Source: Pluralibacter sp. UBA7423
Lineage (GTDB): Bacteria; Pseudomonadota; Gammaproteobacteria; Enterobacterales; Enterobacteriaceae
Assembly: GCA_002470465.1 (NCBI GenBank)
Contig: DKMD01000037.1
Coordinates: forward strand, 1 to 64,000
Reading direction: 5' to 3'
Length of the DNA stretch: 64,000 nt
The translations under genes and the position numbers were made by a program. The notes under the pieces are model-generated. The model had not been told where the DNA came from and made no database searches. It saw only the letters and a list, made by a program, of their open reading frames with translations. Of the stretch, positions 40,832 to 51,538 are shown in pieces. Numbering within the stretch: the stretch's first letter is position 1; the number at the start of each line of letters is the position of its first letter.

Positions 40832-41825
40832 TTCAGCCCTTAGCGGTACCGATAAAAGCGTCATCCTGCTGATGACCATTGGCGAAGACCGCGCGGCGGA
40901 GGTGTTCAAGCATCTCAACACGCGCGAAGTACAGACGCTCAGCGCGGCAATGGCCAACGTGCGCCAGATTTCCAACAAGCAGTTGACCGACGTGCTGGCA
41001 GAGTTTGAGCAGGAAGCCGAACAGTACGCGGCGCTGAACGTCAACGCCAACGAATACCTGCGTACCGTGCTGGTGAAAGCGCTGGGTGAAGAGCGCGCGG
41101 CAAGCCTGCTGGAAGATATTCTCGAAACCCGCGAAACCACCAGCGGCATCGAAACGCTCAACTTTATGGAGCCGCAGAGCGCCGCCGACCTTATCCGCGA
41201 CGAGCATCCGCAGATCATCGCCACCATTCTGGTTCACCTTAAGCGCGGCCAGGCGGCGGATATTCTGGCGCTGTTCGACGAACGCCTGCGTCACGACGTG
41301 ATGCTGCGTATCGCCACCTTCGGCGGCGTGCAGCCGGCGGCGCTGGCGGAGCTGACCGAAGTGCTGAACAACCTGCTCGACGGCCAGAACCTCAAGCGCA
41401 GCAAAATGGGCGGCGTGAGAACGGCAGCCGAAATCATCAACCTGATGAAAACTCATCAGGAAGAAGCGGTCATCACCGCCGTGCGCGAATTCGACGGCGA
41501 GCTGGCACAAAAGATCATCGACGAGATGTTCCTGTTCGAAAACCTGGTCGAAGTGGACGACCGCAGCATTCAGCGCCTGCTGCAGGAAGTGGATTCCGAA
41601 TCGCTGCTTATCGCCCTCAAAGGCGCCGAGCATCCGCTGCGCGAGAAATTCCTGCGCAATATGTCGCAGCGTGCGGCGGATATCCTGCGCGACGACCTCG
41701 CCAACCGTGGCCCGGTGCGCCTGTCTCAGGTGGAAAACGAGCAGAAAGCGATTCTGCTTATTGTGCGTCGTCTGGCGGAAACCGGCGAGATGGTGATTGG
41801 CAGCGGAGACGATACCTATGTCTGA
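40824..41825 (+). CDS. fliG: Flagellar motor switch protein FliG
   Basis: FliG is the rotor component that meets the MotA stator; it converts proton flow into torque and switches direction. The 333-aa protein has three armadillo-like domains, the EHPQ segment ([13 protein letters not shown]) in the middle and the C-terminal torque helix with charged residues ([20 protein letters not shown]). It overlaps fliF and fliH by 8 nt each. Confidence 0.98.
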   Translation: MSNSALSGTDKSVILLMTIGEDRAAEVFKHLNTREVQTLSAAMANVRQISNKQLTDVLAEFEQEAEQYAALNVNANEYLRTVLVKALGEERAASLLEDILETRETTSGIETLNFMEPQSAADLIRDEHPQIIATILVHLKRGQAADILALFDERLRHDVMLRIATFGGVQPAALAELTEVLNNLLDGQNLKRSKMGGVRTAAEIINLMKTHQEEAVITAVREFDGELAQKIIDEMFLFENLVEVDDRSIQRLLQEVDSESLLIALKGAEHPLREKFLRNMSQRAADILRDDLANRGPVRLSQVENEQKAILLIVRRLAETGEMVIGSGDDTYV

Positions 41826-42516
41826 TGCCACGCCGTGGAAAGTCTGGTTGCCTGATGACCTGGCCCCGCCGGTACAGGCCTTTGTACCGGAATTTACCGA
41901 ACACACCGACGGTGAACCGGTAGATGAAATATCAGAAGAACAAAAGCTGCAGCAGCAGCTCGCGCAGATTCAGATGCAGGCTCATGAACAGGGCTATAGC
42001 GCCGGTCTGGCCGAAGGACGTGCCGCCGGGCAGTCTCAGGGCTATCAGGAAGGCTTAGCGCAGGGTCTGGAGCAGGGCCAGATGCAGGCTCAGCAGCAGC
42101 AGGTGCCTCTGCACGCGCGGATGCAGCAGCTGGTGAGTGAATTTCAGCATACGCTGGACGCGCTCGACAGCGTTATCGCCTCGCGTCTGATGCAGATGGC
42201 ACTGGAAGCCGCCCGCCAGGTGATCGGCCAGGCGCCGGTTGTCGATAACTCGGCGCTGATCAAACAGATTCAGGCCCTGCTGCAACAGGAACCGCTGTTC
42301 AGCGGTAAACCGCAGCTGCGCGTGCATCCGGATGATTTACAGCGCGTGGAAGAGATGGTTGGCGCCACGCTAAACCTGCACGGCTGGCGGCTGCGGGGCG
42401 ATCCTTCCCTGCATCACGGCGGCTGCAAAGTGTCTGCCGATGAGGGCGATCTTGACGCCAGCGTAGCCACCCGCTGGCAGGAGCTGTGCCGCCTGGCCGC
42501 TCCGGGAGTCATCTGA
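41818..42516 (+). CDS. fliH: Flagellar export ATPase regulator FliH
   Basis: FliH binds the export ATPase FliI and anchors it to the C ring through FliN. The 232-aa protein has a Gln-rich helix with glycine repeats (about 60-90; [23 protein letters not shown]) and a conserved C-terminal domain ([23 protein letters not shown]). ATG 41818 overlaps the fliG end by 8 nt, and its TGA overlaps the fliI ATG by one base. Confidence 0.97.
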   Translation: MSDATPWKVWLPDDLAPPVQAFVPEFTEHTDGEPVDEISEEQKLQQQLAQIQMQAHEQGYSAGLAEGRAAGQSQGYQEGLAQGLEQGQMQAQQQQVPLHARMQQLVSEFQHTLDALDSVIASRLMQMALEAARQVIGQAPVVDNSALIKQIQALLQQEPLFSGKPQLRVHPDDLQRVEEMVGATLNLHGWRLRGDPSLHHGGCKVSADEGDLDASVATRWQELCRLAAPGVI

Positions 42517-43886
42517 TGACCGCCCGTCTGACGCGCTGGCTCACCACGCTCGATAACTTCGAGACAAAAATGGCGCAGCTCCCATCGGTGCGCCGCTACG
42601 GACGGCTGACCCGCGCCACCGGGCTGGTGCTGGAGGCCACCGGGCTGCAGCTGCCGCTCGGCGCGACCTGCGTGATTGAGCGTCTGGAAAACGGCGAAGT
42701 GCACGAAGTGGAGAGCGAAGTGGTCGGCTTTAACGGTCATCGCCTGTTTCTGATGCCGCTGGAAGAAGTGGAAGGCATTCTGCCCGGTGCTCGTGTCTAT
42801 GCGCGCAATGCATCCGGCGACGGTTTGCAGAGCGGAAAGCAGCTTCCGCTTGGCCCGGCGCTGCTGGGACGCGTACTCGACGGCGCAGGAAAGCCGCTCG
42901 ACGGCCTGCCCGCTCCGGACACAACCGAAACCGGCGCGCTGATCACCCAGCCGTTCAACCCCTTGCAGCGAACCCCGATTGAACACGTGCTGGACACTGG
43001 TGTGCGTCCCATTAACGCCCTGCTGACCGTGGGACGCGGCCAGCGCATGGGCCTGTTTGCGGGCTCCGGCGTAGGGAAATCGGTACTGCTCGGCATGATG
43101 GCGCGCTACACCCAGGCCGATGTGATCGTGGTCGGGCTGATCGGTGAACGTGGCCGTGAAGTAAAAGATTTTATCGAGAACATTCTTGGAGCAGATGGGC
43201 GTGCGCGCTCGGTGGTGATCGCCGCCCCGGCGGACGTCTCTCCCCTGCTCCGCATGCAGGGCGCGGCCTATGCCACGCGTATCGCCGAAGATTTTCGCGA
43301 CCGCGGCCAGCACGTTTTGCTGATCATGGATTCTCTTACCCGTTACGCGATGGCCCAGCGTGAAATCGCGCTCGCCATCGGTGAACCGCCTGCCACCAAA
43401 GGTTATCCGCCTTCGGTGTTTGCGAAGCTGCCCGCACTGGTGGAACGCGCCGGGAACGGCATCAGCGGCGGTGGTTCGGTCACCGCCTTTTATACAGTGC
43501 TCACCGAGGGCGACGATCAGCAGGATCCGATTGCCGACTCAGCGCGTGCCATTCTCGACGGCCACATTGTGCTGTCCCGCCGTCTGGCGGAAGCGGGCCA
43601 CTATCCGGCCATCGATATCGAAGCCTCCATCAGCCGCGCCATGACTGCGCTCATCACCGAGAAGCACTACGCGCGGGTGAGAAACTTCAAACAACTGCTC
43701 TCAAGCTTCCAGCGCAACCGCGACCTGGTGAGCGTCGGTGCGTACGCAAAGGGCAGCGACCCGATGCTCGACAAGGCCATTGCGCTGTGGCCACAGCTGG
43801 AGGGCTTTCTGCAACAGGGTATTTTCGAAAAAGCGGACTGGAATGATTCCCTCCAGGCTCTGGACATCATCTTCCCGGCCGCTTAA
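42516..43886 (+). CDS. fliI: Flagellum-specific ATPase FliI
   Basis: Hexameric ATPase, related to the F1 beta subunit, that delivers and unfolds substrates for flagellar type III export. The 456-aa protein has Walker A GSGVGKS at 183-189, Walker B ([18 protein letters not shown]) and the following [14 protein letters not shown] segment. The start ATG at 42516 overlaps the fliH stop; ten further in-frame residues upstream lie within fliH and are ignored. Confidence 0.98.
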   Translation: MTARLTRWLTTLDNFETKMAQLPSVRRYGRLTRATGLVLEATGLQLPLGATCVIERLENGEVHEVESEVVGFNGHRLFLMPLEEVEGILPGARVYARNASGDGLQSGKQLPLGPALLGRVLDGAGKPLDGLPAPDTTETGALITQPFNPLQRTPIEHVLDTGVRPINALLTVGRGQRMGLFAGSGVGKSVLLGMMARYTQADVIVVGLIGERGREVKDFIENILGADGRARSVVIAAPADVSPLLRMQGAAYATRIAEDFRDRGQHVLLIMDSLTRYAMAQREIALAIGEPPATKGYPPSVFAKLPALVERAGNGISGGGSVTAFYTVLTEGDDQQDPIADSARAILDGHIVLSRRLAEAGHYPAIDIEASISRAMTALITEKHYARVRNFKQLLSSFQRNRDLVSVGAYAKGSDPMLDKAIALWPQLEGFLQQGIFEKADWNDSLQALDIIFPAA

Positions 43887-43898
43887 CAGGAGACCGAT

Positions 43899-44342
43899 AT
43901 GGCAGAACACGGTGCCTTAGCCACGCTGAAAGAGCTGGCGGAGAAGGAAGTCGACAATGCCGCCCTGCAGTTGGGTGAGATGCGACGCGGCTGCCAGCAG
44001 GCAGAAGAGCAGTTGAAGATGCTGATGGATTACCAGCTTGAGTATCAGACCAGCCTGAACGACACCCTGTCCCAGGGGATGGCAAGCCTGCGCTGGCAGA
44101 ACTACCAGCAGTTTATCCAGACCCTGGAGAAGGCTATCGATCAGCATCGCCAGCAGCTTCTGCAGTGGAACCGCAGAGTCGAACAGGCGCTCAGCGCCTG
44201 GCGTGAAAAAAAACAGCGTTTGCAGGCATGGCAGACGCTCCAGGACAGACAGGCCGCCGCCGAGCTGCTGGCGGAAAACCGTCTGGATCAGAAAAAAATG
44301 GATGAGTTCGCCCAGCGCGCCACCTTAAGGAAACCCGAATGA
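43899..44342 (+). CDS. fliJ: Flagellar export chaperone-like protein FliJ
   Basis: FliJ is the central stalk of the FliI ATPase ring, resembling the F1 gamma subunit, and shuttles chaperones. The 147-aa protein is almost entirely a charged antiparallel coiled coil ([20 protein letters not shown]). It overlaps fliK by 4 nt (ATGA). Confidence 0.96.
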   Translation: MAEHGALATLKELAEKEVDNAALQLGEMRRGCQQAEEQLKMLMDYQLEYQTSLNDTLSQGMASLRWQNYQQFIQTLEKAIDQHRQQLLQWNRRVEQALSAWREKKQRLQAWQTLQDRQAAAELLAENRLDQKKMDEFAQRATLRKPE

Positions 44343-45556
44343 TTACTCTGCCGAAACTTCTCGTCAGTGACGCCGATATTCCAGGCGCGCAAACCGGCGT
44401 CACCGCCGGTGCCGATGCCGGGGACGCTCAGGACTTTTTTGCTCTGCTGGCCGGGGCGATGTCTGGCAAAACCGCGAAAGAGGGCAAGCTGACGCTCGCC
44501 GACCTGCAGGCCGCCAGTCAAAAGCTCCCTCAGGGAGAGGCAAAAGCCACGCTAAACCAGCTTCTCACACAGCAGGACGAAGGCGATACGCAGAAAATCG
44601 ATCTGACCACCCTCACGGATGCTCAATCGGTGCTGAGTGCACTGACGCCGGAAGCCAAAAGCGACGTGGTGAAACAGCTGACCAAAGATCTGCAAAAAGC
44701 CGAAGACAAACCGACGCTGAGCGAAGAAGAACTGGCGGGCATCAGCGCACTGATGGCGATGCTGCCGCATACTGCTACGGCTACCACAACAGCCGCACCA
44801 GCCGCTTCAGGTGATGCCGTTACCCAGACGGCAGGCGCAGGCGTCAAAGGGTTTGCGGATCTCGCAACTGCGGCAACCGCTGTGGGCAGTACCGCCGGAC
44901 ACGCAGCCGGGAAAGAATTCACCCTCACGCAAACGGGTCATGGGGTGCAGGCCGTTCATACAGAGGATGCCGCCAGCCAGGCCACGCCGCTGGTCGCGTC
45001 TGTTGCCGCAAAAGCGGATGCAGACAGTTTCCTTTCTGCCGCAGTGCCTGTGGCGACCGCCGCACCGGCCATCAGCAACGCCACCGCCACGGTCAATACC
45101 CACCCGGTGGTGACCGTCAATTCTCAGCTCGGCACACCGGAATGGCAGCAAAACGTCAGCCAGCACATTACGCTGTTTACCCGCCAGGGCCAGCAAACGG
45201 CCGAGCTGAAGCTGCACCCGGAGAACCTGGGCCAGGTCAATATCACCCTGAAAATTGACGACAATCAGGCGCAAATCCAGATGGTTTCCCCGCACAGCCA
45301 CGTGCGTGCGGCACTGGAAGCGGCAATTCCGACCCTGCGCACTCAGCTTGCAGACAACGGCATTCAGCTGTCGCAGAGCAACGTCAGCAGCGAAAGCTTT
45401 GCGGGACAGCAACAGCAATCTGCTTTCGGACAATCTTCATCGCAACGTTCTGCTGAAGGTCGGGCAAATCCTTCCGATAACGAAGAGACGCTGAGCGTTC
45501 CCGTCAGCCTGCAGGCGCAGGCTCGGGGCAACGGCACAGTTGACACGTTCGCCTAA
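44339..45556 (+). CDS. fliK: Flagellar hook-length control protein FliK
   Basis: FliK is exported to measure hook length and switches the export gate from hook to filament subunits. The 405-aa protein has a variable Ala/Thr-rich N-terminal part and the conserved C-terminal switch domain (about 270-350) with [19 protein letters not shown], then [11 protein letters not shown]. The tail is rich in Gln and Ser. It is the last gene of fliFGHIJK. Confidence 0.96.
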   Translation: MITLPKLLVSDADIPGAQTGVTAGADAGDAQDFFALLAGAMSGKTAKEGKLTLADLQAASQKLPQGEAKATLNQLLTQQDEGDTQKIDLTTLTDAQSVLSALTPEAKSDVVKQLTKDLQKAEDKPTLSEEELAGISALMAMLPHTATATTTAAPAASGDAVTQTAGAGVKGFADLATAATAVGSTAGHAAGKEFTLTQTGHGVQAVHTEDAASQATPLVASVAAKADADSFLSAAVPVATAAPAISNATATVNTHPVVTVNSQLGTPEWQQNVSQHITLFTRQGQQTAELKLHPENLGQVNITLKIDDNQAQIQMVSPHSHVRAALEAAIPTLRTQLADNGIQLSQSNVSSESFAGQQQQSAFGQSSSQRSAEGRANPSDNEETLSVPVSLQAQARGNGTVDTFA

Positions 45557-45661
45557 CGCCAGAGGTAGCACGATTATTCCCGTCTTTTCCGCCCTTTGAG
45601 CCGGACTTAAGTCGGGATAATCATCGGATAAGCAGTACCCATTAAAGGAAAGCCGTAACAG
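45557..45661 (+). promoter_or_regulatory. fliL operon promoter region
   Basis: A 105-nt gap between fliK and fliL, expected to carry the class 2 promoter of fliLMNOPQR. It contains a short inverted repeat (CCGGACTTAAGTCGG) near 45602-45616 and an AAAGGAAA ribosome binding site before fliL. The promoter itself was not placed. Confidence 0.5.
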
Positions 45662-46129
45662 ATGACTGACACCGCGATCGCAAAGAAAAGCAAGCGCTCA
45701 ATCTGGATCCCGCTGCTGGTGCTGGTGACGCTCGCGGCCTGCGCAACCGCAGGCTATAGCTACTGGCGTCTGCAGCAGCAACCTTCAGCGGAGGCGAAGA
45801 AAGAGGCTCCCCCGCCACCTGCCCCGGTATTCTGGGCGCTGGACACCTTCACGGTGAACCTGGGCGACGCCGATCGCGTGCTCTACATTGGTATTACGCT
45901 GCGCCTGAAGGACGAGGCGACCCGCACGCGTCTGAACGACTATCTGCCGGAAGTACGCAGCCGCCTGCTGCTGCTGTTCTCCCGTCAGGACGCCGCGAAG
46001 CTTGCGACCGACACCGGAAAACAGGATCTGGTGAACGCGATTAAACAGACACTTGCCCCACCGCTGGTCGCGGGTCAGCCGAAGCAGGAAGTGACTGACG
46101 TGCTGTATACAGCTTTCATTCTGCGGTAA
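45662..46129 (+). CDS. fliL: Flagellar basal body-associated protein FliL
   Basis: FliL surrounds the stator and increases torque or stator stability, notably during swarming. The 155-aa protein has a short cytoplasmic start, one membrane helix (about 14-34) and a periplasmic domain with [20 protein letters not shown]. It is first of fliLMNOPQR. Confidence 0.97.
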   Translation: MTDTAIAKKSKRSIWIPLLVLVTLAACATAGYSYWRLQQQPSAEAKKEAPPPPAPVFWALDTFTVNLGDADRVLYIGITLRLKDEATRTRLNDYLPEVRSRLLLLFSRQDAAKLATDTGKQDLVNAIKQTLAPPLVAGQPKQEVTDVLYTAFILR

Positions 46130-46133
46130 TCCC

Positions 46134-47138
46134 ATGGGCGACAGTATTCTTTCTCAGGCCGAAATTGATGCGCTGCTGAACGGCGACAGCGACAAGAGCG
46201 ACGAACCTCAGGCGGGCGCATCCGGCGACAGCGACATTCGTCCCTACGATCCCAATACCCAGCGTCGCGTGGTGCGCGAGCGTTTACAGGCGCTGGAAAT
46301 TATCAACGAGCGTTTTGCGCGCCAGTTCCGTATGGGACTGTTTAACCTGCTGCGTCGCAGCCCGGATATTACCGTCGGGGCAATCCGCATTCAGCCGTAT
46401 CACGAGTTTGCCCGCAACCTGCCGGTGCCGACCAACCTGAACCTGATCCACCTGAAGCCGCTGCGCGGCACGGGCCTGTTCGTGTTTTCGCCAAGCCTGG
46501 TGTTTATTGCCGTCGATAACCTGTTCGGCGGCGATGGACGCTTCCCGACGAAAGTGGAAGGCCGCGAATTCACCCACACCGAGCAGCGCGTCATCAACCG
46601 CATGCTGAAGCTGGCGCTGGAAGGCTACAGCGACGCCTGGAAGGCGATTAACCCGCTGGAGGTCGAGTACGTGCGTTCGGAGATGCAGGTGAAATTCACC
46701 AACATCACCACCTCGCCGAACGACATCGTGGTGAACACGCCGTTCCATGTGGAAATTGGCAACCTGACCGGCGAGTTCAATATCTGCCTGCCGTTCAGCA
46801 TGATCGAGCCGCTGCGCGAGCTGCTGGTCAACCCGCCGCTGGAGAACTCCCGCAGTGAAGATCAGAACTGGCGTGAAAACCTGGTTCGCCAGGTTCAGCA
46901 CTCCGAACTGGAGCTGGTGGCGAACTTCGCCGACATCTCCCTGCGCCTGTCGCAAATATTAAAACTACAGCCCGGCGATGTACTGCCGATCGACAAACCG
47001 GATCGCATTATCGCCCACGTGGACGGCGTGCCGGTGCTGACCAGCCAGTACGGCACGATAAACGGACAGTACGCGCTACGCGTTGAGCATTTGATTAACC
47101 CGATTTTGAACTCGCTGAACGAGGAACAGCCCAAATGA
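46134..47138 (+). CDS. fliM: Flagellar motor switch protein FliM
   Basis: FliM forms the middle of the C ring and binds phosphorylated CheY to trigger switching. The 334-aa protein has the N-terminal CheY-binding peptide (ILSQAEIDALLNG), a CheC-like middle domain and a C-terminal SpoA domain (LQPGDVLPIDKPDRI). It overlaps fliN by 4 nt (ATGA). Confidence 0.98.
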   Translation: MGDSILSQAEIDALLNGDSDKSDEPQAGASGDSDIRPYDPNTQRRVVRERLQALEIINERFARQFRMGLFNLLRRSPDITVGAIRIQPYHEFARNLPVPTNLNLIHLKPLRGTGLFVFSPSLVFIAVDNLFGGDGRFPTKVEGREFTHTEQRVINRMLKLALEGYSDAWKAINPLEVEYVRSEMQVKFTNITTSPNDIVVNTPFHVEIGNLTGEFNICLPFSMIEPLRELLVNPPLENSRSEDQNWRENLVRQVQHSELELVANFADISLRLSQILKLQPGDVLPIDKPDRIIAHVDGVPVLTSQYGTINGQYALRVEHLINPILNSLNEEQPK

Positions 47139-47548
47139 GTGATATGAATAATCCGTCCGATGGCAACGCTGGCGATATGGACGATCTGTGGGCTGAAGCG
47201 TTGGGCGAACAGAAATCCGCTGGCGGCAAAAGCGCCGCCGATGCCGTGTTCCAGCAGTTAGGCGGCGGTGACGTCAGCGGCACATTGCAGGACATCGACC
47301 TGATTATGGATATTCCGGTCAAACTGACCGTTGAACTGGGCCGCACTCGTATGACCATCAAAGAGCTGCTGCGCCTGACGCAGGGTTCCGTGGTGTCGCT
47401 GGACGGCCTCGCGGGCGAGCCGCTGGATATCCTTATCAACGGCTATCTGATTGCCCAGGGCGAAGTGGTGGTGGTGGCCGATAAATACGGCGTACGCATC
47501 ACGGATATTATTACGCCGTCTGAGCGTATGCGTCGCCTGAGCCGCTGA
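47135..47548 (+). CDS. fliN: Flagellar motor switch protein FliN
   Basis: FliN forms the base of the C ring and docks the FliH-FliI export complex. The 137-aa protein has a variable acidic N-terminal half and a SpoA domain (about 50-130; DIPVKLTVELGRTRMTIKE; LAGEPLDILINGYLIAQGEV). It overlaps fliM by 4 nt. Confidence 0.98.
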   Translation: MSDMNNPSDGNAGDMDDLWAEALGEQKSAGGKSAADAVFQQLGGGDVSGTLQDIDLIMDIPVKLTVELGRTRMTIKELLRLTQGSVVSLDGLAGEPLDILINGYLIAQGEVVVVADKYGVRITDIITPSERMRRLSR

Positions 47549-47549
47549 T

Positions 47550-47933
47550 ATGAAACCCCAGGTCGTCGTTTCACAATCGGCTCCCACAGCAGCGCCCTCT
47601 TCCCCGCTGATTGCCGTCAGCGGTGCGCTGCTCGGCATTATTCTGCTGATCCTCGCTGCGGCGTGGCTCGCGAAGCGCTTTGGCTTTAACGGGGTGAAAA
47701 ATAGCGCCACCAAAGAGCTGAAGGTCAGCGCCAGCGCGGCGCTGGGCCAGCGTGAGCGGGTGGTGATTATCGATGTTGAAGATGCGCGCCTGGTGCTGGG
47801 CGTGACCGCAAATCAGGTGTCACTGCTGCATAAGCTGCCGCCGAAAACCGTTGACCCTGAAGCCCCGAATCCTGACGCCCCCGATTTTGCCTCACTGATG
47901 AAATCCGTGATTAAGCGTCCAGGGAGACTTTGA
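47550..47933 (+). CDS. fliO: Flagellar export protein FliO
   Basis: FliO is an inner-membrane scaffold that helps FliP assemble into the export gate. The 127-aa protein has a short periplasmic start, one membrane helix (about 21-41; [20 protein letters not shown]) and a small cytoplasmic domain (about 52-127). Its TGA overlaps the fliP ATG by one base. Confidence 0.95.
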   Translation: MKPQVVVSQSAPTAAPSSPLIAVSGALLGIILLILAAAWLAKRFGFNGVKNSATKELKVSASAALGQRERVVIIDVEDARLVLGVTANQVSLLHKLPPKTVDPEAPNPDAPDFASLMKSVIKRPGRL

Positions 47934-48670
47934 TGCGCCGTCTGTTATCCCTTTCGCTTGTTACGCTGTTGCTGATCTCCCCGGCAGCGTTCGCCCAGTT
48001 GCCAGGGCTGGTGAGCCAGCCGCTGCCAAACGGCGGCCAGAGCTGGTCTCTACCGGTGCAGACGCTGGTATTTATCACCTCGCTGACCTTCCTGCCTGCC
48101 ATTTTACTGATGATGACCAGCTTCACGCGCATCATCATCGTGTTTGGCCTGTTGCGCAGCGCACTCGGCACCGCCTCCGCACCGCCAAACCAGGTGCTGC
48201 TGGGCCTGGCGCTGTTTCTGACGTTTTTCATTATGTCGCCGGTGATCGACAAGATTTATAACGACGCTTATCAGCCGTTCAGCGAAGACAAAATCACGCT
48301 TGAGCAGGCCATTGATAAGGGCTCGCAGCCGCTGCGGGAGTTTATGCTGCGCCAGACGCGCGAGGCAGATCTTGCGCTGTTCGCCAGGCTTGCCAATACG
48401 CCCCCGATTCAGGGCCCGGAGGCCGTGCCGATGCGTATCCTGCTGCCCGCCTACGTCACCAGCGAGCTGAAAACGGCCTTCCAGATTGGCTTCACCATTT
48501 TCATTCCGTTCCTGATTATCGATCTGGTGGTCGCCAGCGTGCTGATGGCGCTGGGGATGATGATGGTCCCCCCGGCCACCATCGCCCTGCCGTTCAAGCT
48601 GATGCTGTTCGTGCTGGTTGACGGCTGGCAGCTGCTGGTCGGTTCGCTAGCACAAAGTTTCTACAGTTAA
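47933..48670 (+). CDS. fliP: Flagellar export gate protein FliP
   Basis: FliP makes the pentameric core of the type III export gate with FliQ and FliR. The 245-aa protein has a cleavable signal peptide ([20 protein letters not shown]), which is unusual for a multi-pass protein but typical of FliP, then four membrane helices. [10 protein letters not shown] and the MMMVPP loop are family signatures. ATG 47933 is preferred over the adjacent TTG. Confidence 0.97.
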   Translation: MRRLLSLSLVTLLLISPAAFAQLPGLVSQPLPNGGQSWSLPVQTLVFITSLTFLPAILLMMTSFTRIIIVFGLLRSALGTASAPPNQVLLGLALFLTFFIMSPVIDKIYNDAYQPFSEDKITLEQAIDKGSQPLREFMLRQTREADLALFARLANTPPIQGPEAVPMRILLPAYVTSELKTAFQIGFTIFIPFLIIDLVVASVLMALGMMMVPPATIALPFKLMLFVLVDGWQLLVGSLAQSFYS

Positions 48671-48681
48671 GGAGTGCCGCG

Positions 48682-48951
48682 ATGACCCCTGAATCGGTAA
48701 TGATGCTCGGCACTGAAGCGATGAAAGTGGCCCTGGCTCTCGCCGCCCCACTGCTGCTGGTGGCGCTGGTTACCGGGCTGCTGATCAGTATTTTGCAGGC
48801 CGCGACGCAGATTAACGAAATGACCCTGTCGTTCATTCCGAAAATCATCGCCGTGTTCGTGGCGATGATCGTGGCCGGTCCGTGGATGCTGAACCTGCTG
48901 CTCGACTATGTGCGCACGCTGTTTAATAACCTGCCCTATATCATCGGGTAA
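48682..48951 (+). CDS. fliQ: Flagellar export gate protein FliQ
   Basis: Small export-gate component that wraps around the FliP-FliR core. The 89-aa protein has two membrane helices (about 14-36 and 50-72) and the conserved [15 protein letters not shown]. It lies between fliP and fliR. Confidence 0.97.
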   Translation: MTPESVMMLGTEAMKVALALAAPLLLVALVTGLLISILQAATQINEMTLSFIPKIIAVFVAMIVAGPWMLNLLLDYVRTLFNNLPYIIG

Positions 48952-48956
48952 GCGGG

Positions 48957-49751
48957 ATGTTACACGTCTCAAGCGATCAGTGGCTCCACTGGCTTAGCCT
49001 CTATTTCTGGCCGCTTTTGCGCGTGCTGGCGCTGATCATGACGGCGCCGCTCCTGAGTGAAAAATCGGTGCCTAAGCGGGTGAAACTCGGGCTTGGCGTC
49101 ATCATCACCTTTATCATCGCCCCAACGCTTCCCGCCACTGACGTGACGCTGTTTTCCCCCAACGCGCTGTGGCTGGCGCTGCAACAAATCCTGATTGGCA
49201 TTGCCCTCGGTTTTACCATGCAGTTTGCCTTTGCAGCGGTGCGCTTCGCGGGTGAAGTGATTGGCCTGCAGATGGGGCTTTCCTTTGCGACTTTCGTTGA
49301 CCCCGGCAGCCATCTCAGTATGCCGGTGCTGGCCCGCATTATGGATATGCTGGCGATGCTGCTGTTTCTGGTGTTTAACGGCCACCTGTGGCTGATCTCC
49401 CTGCTGGTTGACACGTTCCATACGCTGCCCATTGGCGGGCACCCGCTCAACAGCAACGCCTTTATGGCACTGAGCCGGGCGGGAGGGCTCATTTTCCTCA
49501 ATGGACTGATGCTGGCGCTGCCGATCATCACCCTGCTGTTGACCATCAACCTGGCGCTGGGAATGCTCAACCGCATGGCGCCGCAGCTTTCAGTGTTTGT
49601 TATCGGTTTCCCGATTACGCTCACCGTCGGTATTATTTTGATGGCGGCATTAATGCCCTTAATTGCTCCTTTCTGTGAGCATTTATTCAGCGAAATATTC
49701 GATCTATTAGCAGATATTATCAGTGAGTTACCAAAGATAAGTTCTCCATAA
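48957..49751 (+). CDS. fliR: Flagellar export gate protein FliR
   Basis: FliR completes the helical export gate as a FliP-FliQ-like fusion. The 264-aa protein has about six hydrophobic segments, with [19 protein letters not shown] and [13 protein letters not shown] as conserved parts. It is the last gene of fliLMNOPQR. Confidence 0.97.
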   Translation: MLHVSSDQWLHWLSLYFWPLLRVLALIMTAPLLSEKSVPKRVKLGLGVIITFIIAPTLPATDVTLFSPNALWLALQQILIGIALGFTMQFAFAAVRFAGEVIGLQMGLSFATFVDPGSHLSMPVLARIMDMLAMLLFLVFNGHLWLISLLVDTFHTLPIGGHPLNSNAFMALSRAGGLIFLNGLMLALPIITLLLTINLALGMLNRMAPQLSVFVIGFPITLTVGIILMAALMPLIAPFCEHLFSEIFDLLADIISELPKISSP

Positions 49752-49768
49752 TATAAAAAGGGTTATCC

Positions 49769-49782
49769 TAAGGATATTCTTA
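49769..49782. promoter_or_regulatory. RcsAB box upstream of rcsA
   Basis: The sequence TAAGGATATTCTTA closely matches the RcsAB box (TAAGAATATTCCTA) and is nearly palindromic. It lies about 250 nt before rcsA. RcsA-RcsB autoactivate rcsA from such a site in E. coli and Klebsiella. Confidence 0.8.
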
Positions 49783-50031
49783 AAACAGACCTGCGAAAAC
49801 ATCTACCAGGATAACTCTGGCGCGGGTTAATTGTTTTTACCCCCCTCACAGTTCATAACATTTACTTTACTTTAAGATGTTTCCTGGCAAATTATACGTA
49901 ACTTTACGGGATAGTTGTGGTCACCCGATTGTCTTACTTGCTCTTTGCTATGACAGGTATGGCGCGCTCTGACAAATAAAAAACAATCGGGTTATGGGTT
50001 AATTATCGTTATGCATTGAGTGAGGGTAACC

Positions 50032-50655
50032 ATGTCAACGATTATTATGGATCTGTGCAGTTACACCCGGCTGGGTTTAACCGGGTATTTGACCAGCCGG
50101 GGGATAAAGAAGCGTGATATCGGCGACGTCGACAGCATCAGTGAGCTTGAAGAGGCCTGCGGTGCGCTAAGCCCGTCTGTCGTGTTCATTAATGAAGACT
50201 GTTTCATTCACGATCCACAAAACAGTCAGCATATAAAGCAGATCATTAATCAACACCCCAGGACACTGTTTATCGTCTTTATGGCTATTGCCAATATTCA
50301 TTTCGATGAATATTTGCTGGTCAGAGATAATTTGCTGATCAGTTCGAAATCGATTAAGCCAGAATCCCTGGACGGTATTCTTGCCGATTATCTGCAAAAA
50401 ATCGGCGAGGATGTTAGTAAGATTAAAATCCCAACATTATCATTAAGCCGGACTGAATCCAGCATGCTGAAAATGTGGATGTCGGGCCAGGGTACGATTC
50501 AAATATCCGACCAGATGAATATTAAGGCTAAAACGGTATCATCACATAAAGGTAATATTAAAAAGAAAATAAAAACCCACAATAAGCAGGTTATTTATCA
50601 TGTTGTCCGATTGACAGATAACGTGACCAGCGGGATCTACGTCAATATGCGATGA
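50032..50655 (+). CDS. rcsA: Capsule regulator RcsA
   Basis: RcsA is the unstable partner of RcsB, degraded by Lon. Together they activate colanic-acid-type capsule genes and repress flhDC, linking envelope stress to motility. The 207-aa protein ends in a LuxR helix-turn-helix ([34 protein letters not shown]). ATG 50032 gives the E. coli length. A long AT-rich leader with an RcsAB box precedes it. Confidence 0.97.
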   Translation: MSTIIMDLCSYTRLGLTGYLTSRGIKKRDIGDVDSISELEEACGALSPSVVFINEDCFIHDPQNSQHIKQIINQHPRTLFIVFMAIANIHFDEYLLVRDNLLISSKSIKPESLDGILADYLQKIGEDVSKIKIPTLSLSRTESSMLKMWMSGQGTIQISDQMNIKAKTVSSHKGNIKKKIKTHNKQVIYHVVRLTDNVTSGIYVNMR

Positions 50656-50663
50656 ATAAAAGT

Positions 50664-50687
50664 GCAGACGATTCCGTCTGCGCTATT
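50664..50687 (+). terminator. Probable rcsA terminator
   Basis: The stem GCAGACG / CGTCTGC with a 4-nt loop is followed by GCTATTTC, 8 nt past the rcsA stop codon. Confidence 0.65.
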
Positions 50688-50690
50688 TCA

Positions 50691-50755
50691 TTGCCCGGCC
50701 TACAAAACCAGCTTGCCTCGCAGGCTGGCGTAAGGCGTAGCCGCCACCCGGCAAG
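50691..50755. repeat. REP-like element (partial)
   Basis: TTGCCCGGCC on the left and GCCGCCACCCGGCAA on the right frame a 65-nt stretch between rcsA and dsrB. It shares the family vocabulary (GGCCTAC, GGCGTAGCCGCCACC) but pairs less completely than the copy at 35225. Confidence 0.6.
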
Positions 50756-50791
50756 TGTTTACTGCACATCCCTGCCCCGGCAGAAAGACGC

Positions 50792-51073
<282 letters not shown>

Positions 51074-51111
51074 CTATACTTAAGGGTGGGTTACTGGATG
51101 AGGAGCCTTGA

Positions 51112-51339
51112 ATGAAAACTGTCAAAGAGTATAGCGAGACGGCCAAACGCGAGGTCAATGTGGACGTCGACGCCTTGCTGGACGCTATCAATGAAATCAG
51201 CGAGAGCGAGGTCCATCGCGCCGGTGATTCTCCGCATCACGTCAGCATCAACGGGCGTGATTACCATACGTGGCGAGAGCTGGCCGAGGCCTTTGAGCTT
51301 GATATTCACGACTTCAGCATTACTGAAGTGAACCGCTGA
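51112..51339 (+). CDS. yodD: YodD family stress protein
   Basis: A 75-aa acidic protein matching E. coli YodD (VDALLDAINEISESEVHR; YHTWRELAEAFELDIHDFS). YodD has been linked to peroxide and acid stress, and its mechanism is unknown. It faces the dsrA small RNA gene and shares its terminator hairpin. Confidence 0.93.
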   Translation: MKTVKEYSETAKREVNVDVDALLDAINEISESEVHRAGDSPHHVSINGRDYHTWRELAEAFELDIHDFSITEVNR

Positions 51340-51346
51340 TCGCAAT

Positions 51347-51436
51347 AAAAAAAACCCGGCCATGGCATGGCCGGGTGGAAACAAGCTTTCGCAAGAAGCA
51401 CTTGAAAATTCGTTACACCAGGAAATCCGATGCGGG
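51347..51436 (-). ncRNA. dsrA: Small regulatory RNA DsrA
   Basis: On the minus strand the segment shows the DsrA core: ATTTCCTGGTGTAACGAATT followed by AAGTGCTTCTTGC, the stretch that pairs with the rpoS leader and opens it for translation, and with hns mRNA. It ends in a strong hairpin (ACCCGGCCATG / CATGGCCGGGT region) with eight Ts. Length is about 90 nt against 87 in E. coli. A GATAAT -10-like box lies just upstream. Known function needs Hfq; low temperature induces it. Coordinates are estimated by comparison with E. coli. Confidence 0.9.
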
Positions 51437-51538
51437 GAAAACATTATCCTCAATTTTTCCATCAGACAAGCACCATTCATAAATAATGTGAATGTCTTTA
51501 AGATTTTTCCCGCATGAATTTATGTTTAAGGAGCGCGA

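Noticed and set aside
40833..41906. Long minus-strand open frame (357 codons) opposite fliG
   Set aside because: It is antisense to a certain gene, rich in His, Gln and Arg as expected from reverse reading of GC-rich coding DNA, and resembles no protein family.
42414..43313. Minus-strand open frame of 299 codons opposite fliH/fliI
   Set aside because: Antisense shadow of fliI with no recognisable motif.
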